From Brevibacillus reuszeri (GTDB lineage Bacteria; Bacillota; Bacilli; Brevibacillales; Brevibacillaceae), in NCBI RefSeq assembly GCF_001187725.1, contig NZ_LGIQ01000017.1, positions 124,001-188,000 on the forward strand: DNA of 64,000 nucleotides, given 5' to 3'. Position numbers and translations under genes: made by a program. The notes beneath the pieces are model-generated. The model had not been told where the DNA came from and did not search any database. It was given only the letters and a program-made list of their open reading frames with translations. This document shows, in pieces, positions 10,179-20,000 of this stretch; position 1 is the first letter of the stretch, and every line of letters starts with the position of its first letter.

Positions 10179-11500
10179 CGCCTTCCTCCTGTCTCCACGG
10201 TTAACATGGCTTGCTCACGGGCTTTGCCTGAACCATTTTTATTCGAAAAGGAAAAGCCAAATGCGATAAACAAAATCCAAAAGAAGCTGTTATGATCCAG
10301 AAGCGAGGTCTCTGTCACATTGCCCGCAACCATGTAAAGGAGAAAGAGCATTGGCCAAAAGCTTTCCCAGCTTTGGTTGGTGCGAATGTATTGAACTGCC
10401 TTGATAAAGCGGGTAAAAAAGCTGAGCAGGATCATGATCAAACCAACGACACCAACATCGAGAGCTGCATCCAGAAAGCCATTATGCGAGTTGGGCGGAT
10501 TCCAGTTGGATACCATCCACAAATAGGCAGACTCTCCATCCCATCCGAGCCAGAATCCGCTGTAGCCATAGCCAAACCAGGGATGCTCGCGAATCATTTC
10601 GATGACTGTCGCCCACAGCTCTGTTCTTCCGGTCAGTGTCATATCACGCCCGAAGGATTCCAGTAGCACCTCTGTATTCGGAACCACCACCAGGGCAAAA
10701 ATCACGCCTAGCATTGTGGCAGACATCCAAAGCAGAAGCTGCCCATAAACGTTCCAGCGAAAGGAGTAAAGAAAAGGAATACAGCCGAGCAAGACGACGA
10801 AAACAACGATCGCGGTCCGTGACTCTGACAAAACCAGCAGGCTCGTACAGAGAAGAAAGCCTCCCCATGAGATCCAGCGCGGCCATTGCTTCATCATGAT
10901 GACCAGGAAAAATACGATGGCCCCCAGACACATGAGTCTTCCCAGTTGATTTTTATGGGAGTAAATACCTCGCCACGCCATGCTGCCCTCGTGCAGCATT
11001 TTTCCCACATCGGGGAGCACCAGCGTGATGACCAGGCTACAAACAGCACCGCCCAAAAGCATCCAGACTACCATCAGAAACTGCTCTCGCAAGGTGAAAC
11101 GCGCTGCCATGTAAATCGCCACCAGGGTAGTTCCGAAATAGGCGAAGCTACGCCGCAGGGTAATATCAGGAGCATTCGACCAGAGAAACGAGAGCATAAT
11201 TAGAGCCAGCAGCAGGAGGGAAAGCTTGTCTCGGGTCAAGATGGCGAGGACCCGCTTTCTTTGGATCAGGATCAACACAAAGGCGACACCGTAAATGATC
11301 TTCCAAAGCAGCTGGAGCAGGGCATTGCCCTCCACCACATTTTCTGGTTGCCCGCCTTGAAAAAAAGGGAAGAACGCTTGCGAAAACAGCAGAAGAGCTA
11401 TGATAATAAACACTTGTTCAAATCGGATGAAAACTTTGCTCTCCCGATAATGCTTTTTCATGGCAGAGGCTCGTGTTTCAAGGATCAATACATCCTGCAA
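10175..11500 (-). CDS. O-antigen ligase/polymerase-like membrane protein (Wzy-type)
   Basis: About 441 residues with roughly ten hydrophobic helices and one large extracytoplasmic loop (FGRDMTLTGRTELWATVIE, GYGYSGFW, NSHNGFLDAALDVG), the layout of Wzy polymerases and O-antigen ligases. In a Gram-positive operon with a flippase and Wzz-like protein it most likely polymerises lipid-linked repeat units outside the membrane. I choose a TTG start: AGGAGG overlaps the stop of the flippase gene and lies 7 bases before this TTG, while the first ATG 13 codons later has no ribosome site. Confidence 0.85.
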   Translation of the reverse strand: MQDVLILETRASAMKKHYRESKVFIRFEQVFIIIALLLFSQAFFPFFQGGQPENVVEGNALLQLLWKIIYGVAFVLILIQRKRVLAILTRDKLSLLLLALIMLSFLWSNAPDITLRRSFAYFGTTLVAIYMAARFTLREQFLMVVWMLLGGAVCSLVITLVLPDVGKMLHEGSMAWRGIYSHKNQLGRLMCLGAIVFFLVIMMKQWPRWISWGGFLLCTSLLVLSESRTAIVVFVVLLGCIPFLYSFRWNVYGQLLLWMSATMLGVIFALVVVPNTEVLLESFGRDMTLTGRTELWATVIEMIREHPWFGYGYSGFWLGWDGESAYLWMVSNWNPPNSHNGFLDAALDVGVVGLIMILLSFFTRFIKAVQYIRTNQSWESFWPMLFLLYMVAGNVTETSLLDHNSFFWILFIAFGFSFSNKNGSGKAREQAMLTVETGGRR

Positions 11501-11511
11501 AACGGTTCCTC

Positions 11512-12828
11512 CTAGTTGGTCAATTGTCCCGTAACTCCCACGATCCGCTCTCTGCGCTGCAAATATCCGATGATCCCCCAATAGCCGCAGCATAGAAGAA
11601 TATCACCAATGATGCTGACCACGATCGCTCCCTTCCATAAAAACAGAGGAACGATAAGGATATGTAACACGGCAACGAGGGCGGCAACAAACACCTGAAT
11701 CGCAGAGCGCCAGCCTTGAAAACCTGCTCCAGTCAATGCGTCTGCGGCAAAAAAGTGCAAGCTTTTCAGAAGCGGAATCAGCGCCATCCACTGCACTGCC
11801 TCTACAGCAAAGCGGTAATCCTCCCCCAAAATCCAGGGCAATACAGGAGCGATCAAATACAACCCGAGCCACGCAATCGCTGAGTAAGCAAGTGAAATCA
11901 GGAGCAGCTTGTTTGCATAACGCACACTTGCTGTAATCCCGTACTTCCCTTCCTGAAAAAAGCGGGAAAATGCTGCGCTCATCAGGGAGTAAATCGGAGC
12001 GAGCGTAACATCAACAATTCTGCTTGCAGCAGCATAAATGCCAGCGTGCTGGGCGGAGGCATATTTTACGAGAATGGTTTTTCCAATATCCGAGTAGACG
12101 ACCAAGGATGATTGGCTGATCGAGAAATACGCTCCGCTCCTCCACTCCTTCACCACTTTTTGCAGATGAAGCTGCGGTCCTCCCAGCTCGTGAATAACCA
12201 GCGCCAAAGCTGCAACCGCCATTACACCTGTTGTCAAAAAGTAAAGGATTGCCCATTCTTCAACGCTGTGCTGTGCTGCAACAAACAAGAGCGCAAGGGC
12301 GCCTGCCAGTCTGACTACTCCCATCAGCATATTGAGCTGAGCTGTTCGTTTTAAACGCTCAAATGCCTGATAGGACTGTCCGCAAATCTCAAGCACTCTG
12401 TACATGATCAGATCCGATACAGCCACCCACACGATGATGCTCGTGCTGATTGATTCTGGAAGAAGAAATCGTCCCAAAATAATGGCAAACACCGTCAAGG
12501 CAATTCCTGAAACAGCCGTCATGAACAAAGCGTTACCGAAATATTCACGAAACAGTTCTTTATCCCGGGAGACGTTCATAATCAACAACTCACCTCTGCC
12601 AAGACTGGAAAAGGGCGTCAAAATCGCGACCAAAGTCACGACACCAATGAACAGGCCATAGCCGCTTGCGCCCAATGTTCTGGCAATGATGACGAAGTAG
12701 ACCATTTGCAGCAGCAGACGAATCCCGTCACCGAGGAGCATCCAGAGCGTATTGCGCAATAGCAGCCCATTCATAGCACTATGCAGCTTGGAGAGGTGTT
12801 TTCCAAAGGACATCCATCGCGCTAGCAT
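11512..12828 (-). CDS. Oligosaccharide flippase (Wzx-type, MATE/PST superfamily)
   Basis: A 438-residue protein with about 12-14 hydrophobic helices. The first pair contains LLRNTLWMLLGDGIRLLLQMVYFVIIARTLGASGYG, here given as overlapping blocks typical of polysaccharide exporters (the LGASGYG turn is diagnostic). It would translocate undecaprenyl-linked repeat units to the outer face. An AGGAG box lies 6 bases before the ATG, which overlaps the end of the sugar-transferase gene by seven bases. Confidence 0.88.
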   Translation of the reverse strand: MLARWMSFGKHLSKLHSAMNGLLLRNTLWMLLGDGIRLLLQMVYFVIIARTLGASGYGLFIGVVTLVAILTPFSSLGRGELLIMNVSRDKELFREYFGNALFMTAVSGIALTVFAIILGRFLLPESISTSIIVWVAVSDLIMYRVLEICGQSYQAFERLKRTAQLNMLMGVVRLAGALALLFVAAQHSVEEWAILYFLTTGVMAVAALALVIHELGGPQLHLQKVVKEWRSGAYFSISQSSLVVYSDIGKTILVKYASAQHAGIYAAASRIVDVTLAPIYSLMSAAFSRFFQEGKYGITASVRYANKLLLISLAYSAIAWLGLYLIAPVLPWILGEDYRFAVEAVQWMALIPLLKSLHFFAADALTGAGFQGWRSAIQVFVAALVAVLHILIVPLFLWKGAIVVSIIGDILLCCGYWGIIGYLQRRERIVGVTGQLTN

Positions 12829-13451
12829 GTATTACTCCTAACGATCACTCGAATGGTTTTATATACAATCTTGACATCGAGTGCAAAAGTGAGGTTTTGG
12901 ATGTAGGAAAAATCATGGTGCAGGTTTTCGTGAATCGGTTTGTTCCGATCTGGGCTGATTTGCCAGAGACCCGTGATGCCTGGCTTAACGAGCCAACGCT
13001 GCTTTTCATAGTAGGAGTACACTTTCTCGACAATCATTTTTTGCTCGGGTCTGGGACCGACGAAACTCATTTCGCCACGGAGGATGTTGATTAATTGCGG
13101 GAGCTCATCCATGCTGGTCTTACGCAAAATACGCCCGAACCGAGTAATACGTGGGTCAGTAGCAGCAGAAGGGGATACCCCTTCCTGCGGAGAGTCGACA
13201 TACATGGTGCGGAACTTGTAAATCGTAAATTCTTTGCCGTATTTGCCTACACGCTTTTGCCGGAATAGGACAGGACCTGATGAATCGAACCAAATGGCGA
13301 TCGCCACCAGAAGCAAAAGCGGTAGAAGCAGCAAGAGAATCAACAAGGCAAAACTGAAATCTAGGACATTTTTCAAACAACTCGCATAAAAAGAGCGGCT
13401 CGATCTCAGTCCATTCACAGGGATGAGTTCCATATCCTTCACAATCTCCAT
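12822..13451 (-). CDS. Undecaprenyl-phosphate sugar-1-phosphate transferase (initiating enzyme)
   Basis: A 209-residue monotopic transferase of the bacterial sugar transferase family. A hydrophobic hairpin (FSFALLILLLLLPLLLLVAIAIWF) precedes the catalytic core: LFRQKRVGKYGKEFTIYKFRTM, then RKTSMDELPQLINILRGEMSFVGPRP and PGITGLWQ are all present as shorter recognisable blocks. It lacks the long N-terminal domain of WbaP. It would load the first sugar phosphate on undecaprenyl phosphate, starting the repeat unit. I use the ATG in the TAATG overlap with galU; an in-frame TTG 18 bases earlier has no ribosome site. Confidence 0.92.
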   Translation of the reverse strand: MEIVKDMELIPVNGLRSSRSFYASCLKNVLDFSFALLILLLLLPLLLLVAIAIWFDSSGPVLFRQKRVGKYGKEFTIYKFRTMYVDSPQEGVSPSAATDPRITRFGRILRKTSMDELPQLINILRGEMSFVGPRPEQKMIVEKVYSYYEKQRWLVKPGITGLWQISPDRNKPIHENLHHDFSYIQNLTFALDVKIVYKTIRVIVRSNTC

Positions 13452-14350
13452 TACACGGGTAGCTTCCAATTGTTCACGAAATATCTGTTGTTCATCTGCG
13501 CCAGATACAGCCCGAAATCTCTGCTGAGTTCTTCATTTTTCATGGCAAATTCAATCGTTGCTCGCAGGAATCCGAGCTTGCTGCCTACGTCGTACAGTGT
13601 GCCCTCGTACCTGTACGCGAGCAGTTCTTCCTCCTGAGCCAGGATTTGCAAGGCATCTGTAAGCTGAATTTCTCCCCCTACGCCTGGCTTTGTTTGCGCC
13701 AGGATATCAAAAATACGTGGTTCGAGAATGTATCTGCCAATAATCGCAAGGTTCGAGGGTGCGTTGCTCTTTGGCTTTTCGACCAGATTATGAATGAGAT
13801 CCAATCGCTCCCCCACCGGAACGCCATCGATCACTCCGTATTTGTCCACTTCGTTCCAATCCATGGCTTCGACTGCAATGATGCTTGTTTGCTTTTGCTG
13901 ATAAATGTCCATCATCTGCCTCAGGCATGGGACTTTGCTATCAATGACCATATCCCCGAGTAGCACTGCAAATGGCTCATTCCCGATGAATTTGCGGGCG
14001 CACCAGATGGCGTGTCCCAATCCGAGCGCTTCCTTTTGCCGAATATAATGAATCTCCACTAAATTAGTCAGGCCCTCCACGATCTCGTACAGTTCTGTTT
14101 TGGCCCGCTCCATCAAATTGATTTCCAGCTCGTAGTTTTTGTCAAAATGGTCTTCGATGGCACGCTTGCTACGTCCCGTTACAATAATGATATCCTCGAT
14201 GCCGGAGTGGACCGCCTCCTCAACGATGTACTGAATCGTTGGCTTGTCTACAATCGGTAGCATCTCCTTGGGCATTGCTTTGGTGGCGGGAAGAAATCGT
14301 GTACCCAGTCCTGCTGCCGGGATCACAGCCTTTTTAATTCTTTTTTTCAT
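13451..14350 (-). CDS. galU: UTP--glucose-1-phosphate uridylyltransferase
   Basis: A 299-residue nucleotidyltransferase that makes UDP-glucose. The N-terminal KKAVIPAAGLGTRFLPATK loop, MLPIVDKPTIQYIVEEA, and the later VEKP and GEIQLTDAL blocks are as in GtaB/GalU. The start follows GTGAGGTGAATC at normal spacing. It gives the substrate for the ugd and uxs products downstream. Its C-terminus overlaps the initiating sugar transferase start. Confidence 0.95.
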   Translation of the reverse strand: MKKRIKKAVIPAAGLGTRFLPATKAMPKEMLPIVDKPTIQYIVEEAVHSGIEDIIIVTGRSKRAIEDHFDKNYELEINLMERAKTELYEIVEGLTNLVEIHYIRQKEALGLGHAIWCARKFIGNEPFAVLLGDMVIDSKVPCLRQMMDIYQQKQTSIIAVEAMDWNEVDKYGVIDGVPVGERLDLIHNLVEKPKSNAPSNLAIIGRYILEPRIFDILAQTKPGVGGEIQLTDALQILAQEEELLAYRYEGTLYDVGSKLGFLRATIEFAMKNEELSRDFGLYLAQMNNRYFVNNWKLPV

Positions 14351-14362
14351 AACCGATTCACC

Positions 14363-15022
14363 TCACGAATAATTGGCTCTTTCCAGCTGCGCAACCTCCG
14401 CCCGTGCTTTTTTAGGCTTTTTCTGCACGGTGGAGATGGTTTCTATCAAAATGATCAGGAATACAACCATGAACAAACCAGCACAGAACGCAGCGGCCAT
14501 ATTCAGGTACGGCTTTGGCGATACGGGAAGCGTTCCTTCTTTGTACTCTGCTTCGTCTACGATCATGACGTTATCAATGTTCATAAAAAGATTGATGTTT
14601 TGCGAAAAGGAGCGAGAGATTTCATTGACGATTTGGACAGCATGCAAAGGATTCGGATCAGAATAGGTGACCGTAATAATAAAGGAAATGTTGGATGTTT
14701 TTACTTCTAGCTGTTTTAATAGGTCTTCTGGGGTGATGGACAAGTCCAGCTTACGAATGACATCCTGCGCAATTTTTCGAGTCTGGATGAGTCCGCTGTA
14801 CGTTTTGATTAGCTGCTGGTTGCTGAGGATACTGTTGTATAAATCCTGTTTGTCCAATTCTTGCGGCTTAACCAGCATCGTCGTTGTCGCTTCATACGTA
14901 GGAACCATCACGAAGTAGCTGATGTACGCTGCACACGCAACACAGAGTAGCGGAATCGTTGTCATCAGAACCCAGCGCGCTCGCATTGCTTGGAGAATAA
15001 CCATGACGAACTCGAGATTCAT
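14363..15022 (-). CDS. Wzz/chain-length determinant-like polysaccharide co-polymerase
   Basis: A 219-residue membrane protein with two transmembrane helices (residues about 18-36 and 175-195) around an extracytoplasmic domain, as in YveK/CapA/Wzz. Before the second helix it reads PVSPKPYLNMAAAF, the Pro-rich motif of the family. It would set polymer length. Partners in Firmicutes are usually a bacterial tyrosine kinase and phosphatase; none is encoded next to it. It is the first gene of the operon; AAAGGAG is 11 bases before the ATG. Confidence 0.85.
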   Translation of the reverse strand: MNLEFVMVILQAMRARWVLMTTIPLLCVACAAYISYFVMVPTYEATTTMLVKPQELDKQDLYNSILSNQQLIKTYSGLIQTRKIAQDVIRKLDLSITPEDLLKQLEVKTSNISFIITVTYSDPNPLHAVQIVNEISRSFSQNINLFMNIDNVMIVDEAEYKEGTLPVSPKPYLNMAAAFCAGLFMVVFLIILIETISTVQKKPKKARAEVAQLERANYS

Positions 15023-15306
15023 AAGGAAAAGGACTCCTTTTCTAGTCTTATCAAACAGATCACCTCTTGCTTTTGTGTTGTTTGCGCAGGTAACTTTTTT
15101 CGGGAACTTGTTTAAGAAAATGGGACTATCATTCTGGACCTATCTTTTCCTGTCCATTTGCGTTTATATGAAACAATATGAGTGATCGATCATCAATTAT
15201 TCTCGTTTAAAAATATTTTCTGTGTATCTTTTGACCCCTTAAAATTGAAATAAAAAAACCACCCTTTTTCGCAGTGGAAAGGGTGGGATAAATAGCACTG
15301 ACAAGC
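15023..15306. other. Leader/intergenic region of the polysaccharide operon
   Basis: AT-rich spacer that must hold the minus-strand promoter of the polysaccharide operon and also contains the terminator of the LCP gene. I find no pair of hexamers close to the sigma-A consensus, and no riboswitch class I can name. The self-complementary GATCGATC near 15185 is the only conspicuous small palindrome. Confidence 0.5.
15252..15286 (-). terminator. Rho-independent terminator after the LCP gene
   Basis: Nine-base stem CCACCCTTT/AAAGGGTGG followed on the minus strand by seven T. It closes the LCP transcript and insulates it from the polysaccharide operon. Confidence 0.9.
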
Positions 15307-16302
15307 TTATGGCTTTTCACTCGCAACGACTACATCAGAAGTCACAGGTTTCTTGAATTCCTCTACCTGTTTTTTGATTCGTAACCGTTCCTGATTGGAT
15401 ACGAGATAGTAGTAGATACCGTTTATCTTTCCTCCTTCGCCGCTTACTCTGGTCGTCTCTATTTGTTCCAAGGAACTCTTGTAATCAAGCATCAATTCTT
15501 TCATGTTTTCAAAAGTGAGATTCGTCTTGAAGCTAGATCCTACTACTGCTAAAAGATCATCAAGCTTGCTGACGGTGCTGATTCCCTTCGCCTTATCCAT
15601 CAAATCCCTGATGACCTGCTGTTGTCTTTTATTTCGTCCAAAATCTCCCTCGGGATCATCATAGCGCATACGGACGTACGCTAATGCTTTTTCCCCGTCC
15701 ATGTGGCTTGATCCTTTGGGAAACTGGTAGCCTTCGTAATCAAAAGCAAATGTGTTGTCTACTGTGACACCACCAAGCGAATCAATAATGTTTGAAAAGC
15801 CCTCCATCTCCACTTTTACATAGTAATCAATCGGAATATCTAAAAATTGCTCGACGGTTCTCACGGTGGCCGCAATTCCACCAGCGTGGTACGCATGATT
15901 AATCTTGTCTGGCTGTTTTCGTCCTACGATCTGGGTTCGGGTATCACGCGGGATACTCATCATCAACGTCTGTTTTTTCTCCGGGTTGATTGTCAAAAGG
16001 ATGAGTGTGTCTGATCTGCCCACATCTCCTTCCCGCTTGTCTACTCCAAACAGCAATAACGTAAGGGGCTTTTTCTCGATTGCGGAATGAGCTTCTGGTA
16101 CAGGCCTCTGTGCAGGGGGAGGGTCTTGTTCTTGTGCCTGAGACGATAGCGTTGTTGTTTCCTGTGCTTCTACTGGTGGCAAAGGCTCGTAAATCATGCT
16201 TGCTGTCGCTTTTACGTTAGCGTAGAGCTGAAAAAAGAAAATGGTCATTGCACTGCAGACAATCAGTACAACGATGAGCAACACGTAGACATACCGTTTC
16301 AT
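15307..16302 (-). CDS. LytR-CpsA-Psr (LCP) family phosphotransferase
   Basis: A 331-residue type II membrane protein: short cytoplasmic tail, one helix (VYVLLIVVLIVCSAMTIFFF), then a proline-rich linker and the LCP domain. Key blocks are FGVDKREGDVGRSDTLILLTINP, SIPRDTR and MRYDDPEGDFGRNKRQQQVI, holding the Arg/Asp residues that bind pyrophosphate-polyprenyl. LCP enzymes attach lipid-linked glycopolymers to peptidoglycan. Its place just upstream of the polysaccharide operon, with its own terminator, suggests it anchors that polymer. I start at the ATG with an AGGAG box 10 bases away; a frame 46 codons longer lacks one. Confidence 0.92.
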   Translation of the reverse strand: MKRYVYVLLIVVLIVCSAMTIFFFQLYANVKATASMIYEPLPPVEAQETTTLSSQAQEQDPPPAQRPVPEAHSAIEKKPLTLLLFGVDKREGDVGRSDTLILLTINPEKKQTLMMSIPRDTRTQIVGRKQPDKINHAYHAGGIAATVRTVEQFLDIPIDYYVKVEMEGFSNIIDSLGGVTVDNTFAFDYEGYQFPKGSSHMDGEKALAYVRMRYDDPEGDFGRNKRQQQVIRDLMDKAKGISTVSKLDDLLAVVGSSFKTNLTFENMKELMLDYKSSLEQIETTRVSGEGGKINGIYYYLVSNQERLRIKKQVEEFKKPVTSDVVVASEKP

Positions 16303-16454
16303 GATCCCGCATCTCCTAATGTACGTCTTGGACATCCGTTCTTTACTCATTATTACGACGTAGTCCTGTGCTTTACGACTCTTTGCGAACAGAATAATCA
16401 TGAGCCACCTACCAAGCAACTGGATAGTGAGAAGTCCCACTCTCGCATCAGGAA

Positions 16455-16490
16455 AAGAAAAAAATCTCCCTTTTTGGCGGGAGATTTTTT
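16455..16490 (-). terminator. Rho-independent terminator
   Basis: Stem AAATCTCCC/GGGAGATTT with A/T runs on both sides, 20 bases after the stop of the 131-residue gene. Could work in both directions. Confidence 0.88.
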
Positions 16491-16506
16491 ATGATAGCTT
16501 CCGTTA

Positions 16507-16902
16507 CTAGCTGACTACCTCTATATTCGGGTTATATCGTTTCACATAGGTGTAAATCTCTTCACCAGAAAGCAAGTTTTGTATGAGCTGTACGGGTTGA
16601 CTCGCCAAATGTGCCTCCAGTTGTTCTTTTCCCCGGCCAATCCGTTTCGCAGCAACGTCTGGCAATGTCAGCACATGAGGTACCAGGACTTGGAGATACC
16701 AAATGCCGTTGTGCTCTTCGGAGACGTCGATCTCTAAATCAACGTCATTGCTTGCAAATTCGAACAGATGGTTAAACAGTGCTTCTCTCTTTGACGTTTC
16801 CAGATCAGCAATATGTACTTTTATCACGCTCAGATAATGTTCCTCGTTAAACAGCACGAGCTCTTCGTTAATCGGTTGGTACTTTTTCACTAAGAAATCC
16901 AT
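16507..16902 (-). CDS. Conserved-looking hypothetical protein, 131 aa
   Basis: I do not recognise this protein. It is acidic, soluble and without a signal. The first half (NEEHYLSVIKVHIADLET) looks beta-rich and the second amphipathic. Coding status is supported by GAGGGGGG before the ATG, a plausible promoter and a terminator. It is a single-gene unit between sftA and the LCP gene and no role can be inferred. Confidence 0.7.
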   Translation of the reverse strand: MDFLVKKYQPINEELVLFNEEHYLSVIKVHIADLETSKREALFNHLFEFASNDVDLEIDVSEEHNGIWYLQVLVPHVLTLPDVAAKRIGRGKEQLEAHLASQPVQLIQNLLSGEEIYTYVKRYNPNIEVVS

Positions 16903-16943
16903 GATGCCCCCCTCGTATTTGTTTGACCTTATTTCTTGTTTCT

Positions 16944-16973
16944 AGCATACTACCTTTCCGAATATTTAGGCAA
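16944..16973 (-). promoter_or_regulatory. Candidate sigma-A promoter of the 131-aa gene
   Basis: Minus strand TTGCCT, 18 bases, TATGCT. About 40 bases before the start codon. Both hexamers deviate from consensus. Confidence 0.45.
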
Positions 16974-17022
16974 CTAGCGATACTCTTCATCCGGAATTGT
17001 TTATGATTCTTTATTTTCACGC

Positions 17023-17060
17023 CAAAAAAGAGCCTTACCACCAGGGTAAGACTCTTTTTC
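17023..17060 (-). terminator. Rho-independent terminator after sftA
   Basis: Stem AAGAGCCTTACC/GGTAAGACTCTT (one mismatch) followed by a T run on the minus strand. Confidence 0.9.
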
Positions 17061-17076
17061 TTGCTTGCTGAACTCG

Positions 17077-20000
17077 TTAGACCAATGTCGAGCCTTCTAC
17101 GACAGCTTGCGCATCCTCGAGGGATATCAGAACTGCCCGTGCTTTGCCGCCGCTTTGCCCAGCAACATAGCCGTCTGATTCCATCATTTCGATCAGACGT
17201 GCCGCACGATTGTATCCGACGCGGAAACGGCGCTGTAATCCGGAGGCGGATGCTTGTCCCTGTTCTGCGACATATACAAGCGCTTCTAAATAGAGTGGAT
17301 CATCTCCAACATCAAAGGACTGGACCTGCTGCTCCAAATCCTCTTTGCTAAACAAGTAAGCTGGCTTTCGCTGCTTTTTAATCACTTGTGTAATTCGTTC
17401 AATCTCATCATCCGAAACAAAATTACCTTGCAAGCGCACTGGTGTTGTTCCACTTTCGAGGAAAAGCATGTCGCCACGTCCCAGCAATCTCTCTGCACCC
17501 GATTGGTCGAGGATGGTGCGGGAATCGACTTGTGAGAAGACGGCAAATGCCAGACGAGTAGGAACGTTTGCCTTGATGTTCCCCGTGATGACATCAACCG
17601 ATGGGCGCTGTGTCGCCAGTAACAAGTGAATACCGCAGGCACGGGCTTTTTGTGCGATCCGAATAATGCAATCCTCCACATCCTGCGGTGACACCATCAT
17701 CAGGTCAGCAAGCTCATCGATCACAATGACGATGTACGGAAGGGGATCGTCTGTCGTCTGGTTGTAGCGATCGATATCCCGCACTCCTGCATCAACAAAC
17801 AAGGCGTACCGCTTCTCCATTTCCTCAACACACCATTTTAGTGCTGCTGTCGCCTGCTTCGCTTCGGTCACGACAGGCGTTATGAGATGCGGCAAGTGAT
17901 TGTAAGGAGCGAGCTCTACCATTTTTGGGTCGATCAGTAGTAGGCGGACTTGCTCTGGTGTTGCTTTGTACAGCAGACTGACGATGATCGAGTTGATGCA
18001 GACGCTTTTCCCTGATCCGGTCGAGCCTGCGATCAACCCATGGGGCATCTTCTTGATATCTGCAATAATCGGTTCCCCGCCAATGTCCATTCCCAGAGCC
18101 ACTGCTAATGGCGACGGATGCTGGTGGAACTTCTCGGAGCCGATCATTTTCTCAATCAAAACTGGCTGACTCGCCAGATTCGGGACCTCAATTCCGATCG
18201 CATTACGGCCCGGAATTGGCGCCTCGATCCGGATATCCTTCGCAGCCAAATTCAGCTTGATATCATCGACAAGACTCGTAATCTTGTTAACCTTGACCCC
18301 TGGTGCTGGTTGCAGCTCAAATCGAGTTACAGAAGGGCCCTTTACAATTCCAACCACATGCGCACTTACATTAAAATTGGACAGCGTCTCTTCCAGGAGA
18401 AGCTTTTGCAATTGCGTATGCTCGTCATCATCGTCGCTCGGCGGCGGACTTGGATTGAGTAGCTCCAGCTGCGGTTTGACGTACGGTGGTGGCTCAGGCT
18501 CCTGCACAGGCTCCTGCTCCTTTACCGGTTCACTCACTGGTGCACTAATTGGTACACGCGCTGCCATCGGCTGCTTGATTGGTTCCGAGATCGGCGGTTG
18601 CTGATCAAGCCCTGCTCTTTCCAACAGTCGATTGACGTCTGATGTATATGATGCGACATTGCTCACTTCTGCTGCTGACGTATTCGTCGTCGTTGCCAGT
18701 GGAGCTGGCTCATTTGGCTGTTCAACTGATGTAGCTGCCTGCTCTGTCACTGACAGCGTAGACCGAGCAGCGGCCGTTTCTTCCTCAATTACTTTTGGTT
18801 CGAGGTGAGCTGCTTCTTCGGCTTCCTCTACCTCTTCTGTTGCTTCGAGGTGGGCTACTGTCTCAGCTTCCTCTGCCTCTTCTGTTGCTTCGAGGTGGGC
18901 TGCTTCCTCCGCTTCCTCTACCTCTTCTGCTGCTTCGAGATGGGCTACTGCTTCGGCTTCCTCTACCTCTTCTGTTGCTTCGAGATGGGCTGCTTCCTCA
19001 GCTTCCTCTACTTCTTTTGTTGCTTCGAGATGGACTACTGCCTCAGCTTCCTCTGCCTCTTCTGTTGCTTCGAGATGGACTACTGCCTCAGCTTCCTCTG
19101 CCTCTTCCGTTGCTTCGAGGTGGGCTGCTTCTTCGGCTTCCCTTACCTCTTCCACTATTCCGAGGCTAGATGCTTCATCCTCCGCTTGGTAGGCAACTCC
19201 CGAAGTCAATTCTCCCTCTGCTGCGAACTCTACTAGATGTTGTTCATCCGCTTCTGCCACGAGCACCTCACGCTCAGCAAGCTGAGCTAAATCAATCGAC
19301 TCAACGCTTGTGGCAAGCTGTATGTCGATTTCTTCTTCCTCGTCAGTCTGCTCCGCTATTTGCATGTGAGGCGCCAATGTTGAAGCCACTTCAGCTGCTG
19401 CTTGCGAAACCTCATTGCCAGCTTCTGCTTCCGCATCTAGCTCACCACGTTTGTTCCCCAGCTCCGGCGCCATGTCATCGGCACTGCCCTCCTCTGGAAA
19501 ATAACGCTCGGCAATTTCTTTTTCCCATTGCTTTAGCTGATTTAGCTGCTCTTCTTGCTCCAAGCGCGGATACACAATCCCAGAGGTCGTATGTATGCGA
19601 TGCTCGACCTCACGGGTAGCCGGCGTAATTTTACCGTAGACGGGCGAGATGATCTCAGACGGCTTGTACGACTTTTTTTCCTCTGATGAAACGGGTGGGC
19701 GAGCCACTTTTTCCATTTGTTTTTCGGGCTGCCGCCTTGTCTGCTCCCGGTTCGGCTCGAAACGTGCCGGGGGCTGCTTCTCTATTTTCTGCTCTACTCT
19801 TGGGGCAACAGGCATCTCTCGATTCTCACGAACCTCTCTGCCAGTGCGTGACGTCTCGCGTGTATACGCATTTCTTTCCTGCTCAAAAGCAACCTGCTCG
19901 CGTGTCACCGTGTTATTTCTTGCTGCTTCCTTTTCTTTGCGCTTTGGCACCTGATACGCATCTGGAACCACAGGAAAACGGAATTGTCGTTCCTTTCCTG

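Noticed and set aside
15030-15250. Sigma-A or sigma-H promoter for the polysaccharide operon
   Set aside because: Best hexamer pairs had wrong spacing (12, 21 or 7 bases); a promoter must exist but I could not place it.
18795-19236. Leu/Pro- and Cys/Phe-rich repeat proteins antisense to sftA
   Set aside because: Direct reverse readings of the sftA tandem repeat; no ribosome site.
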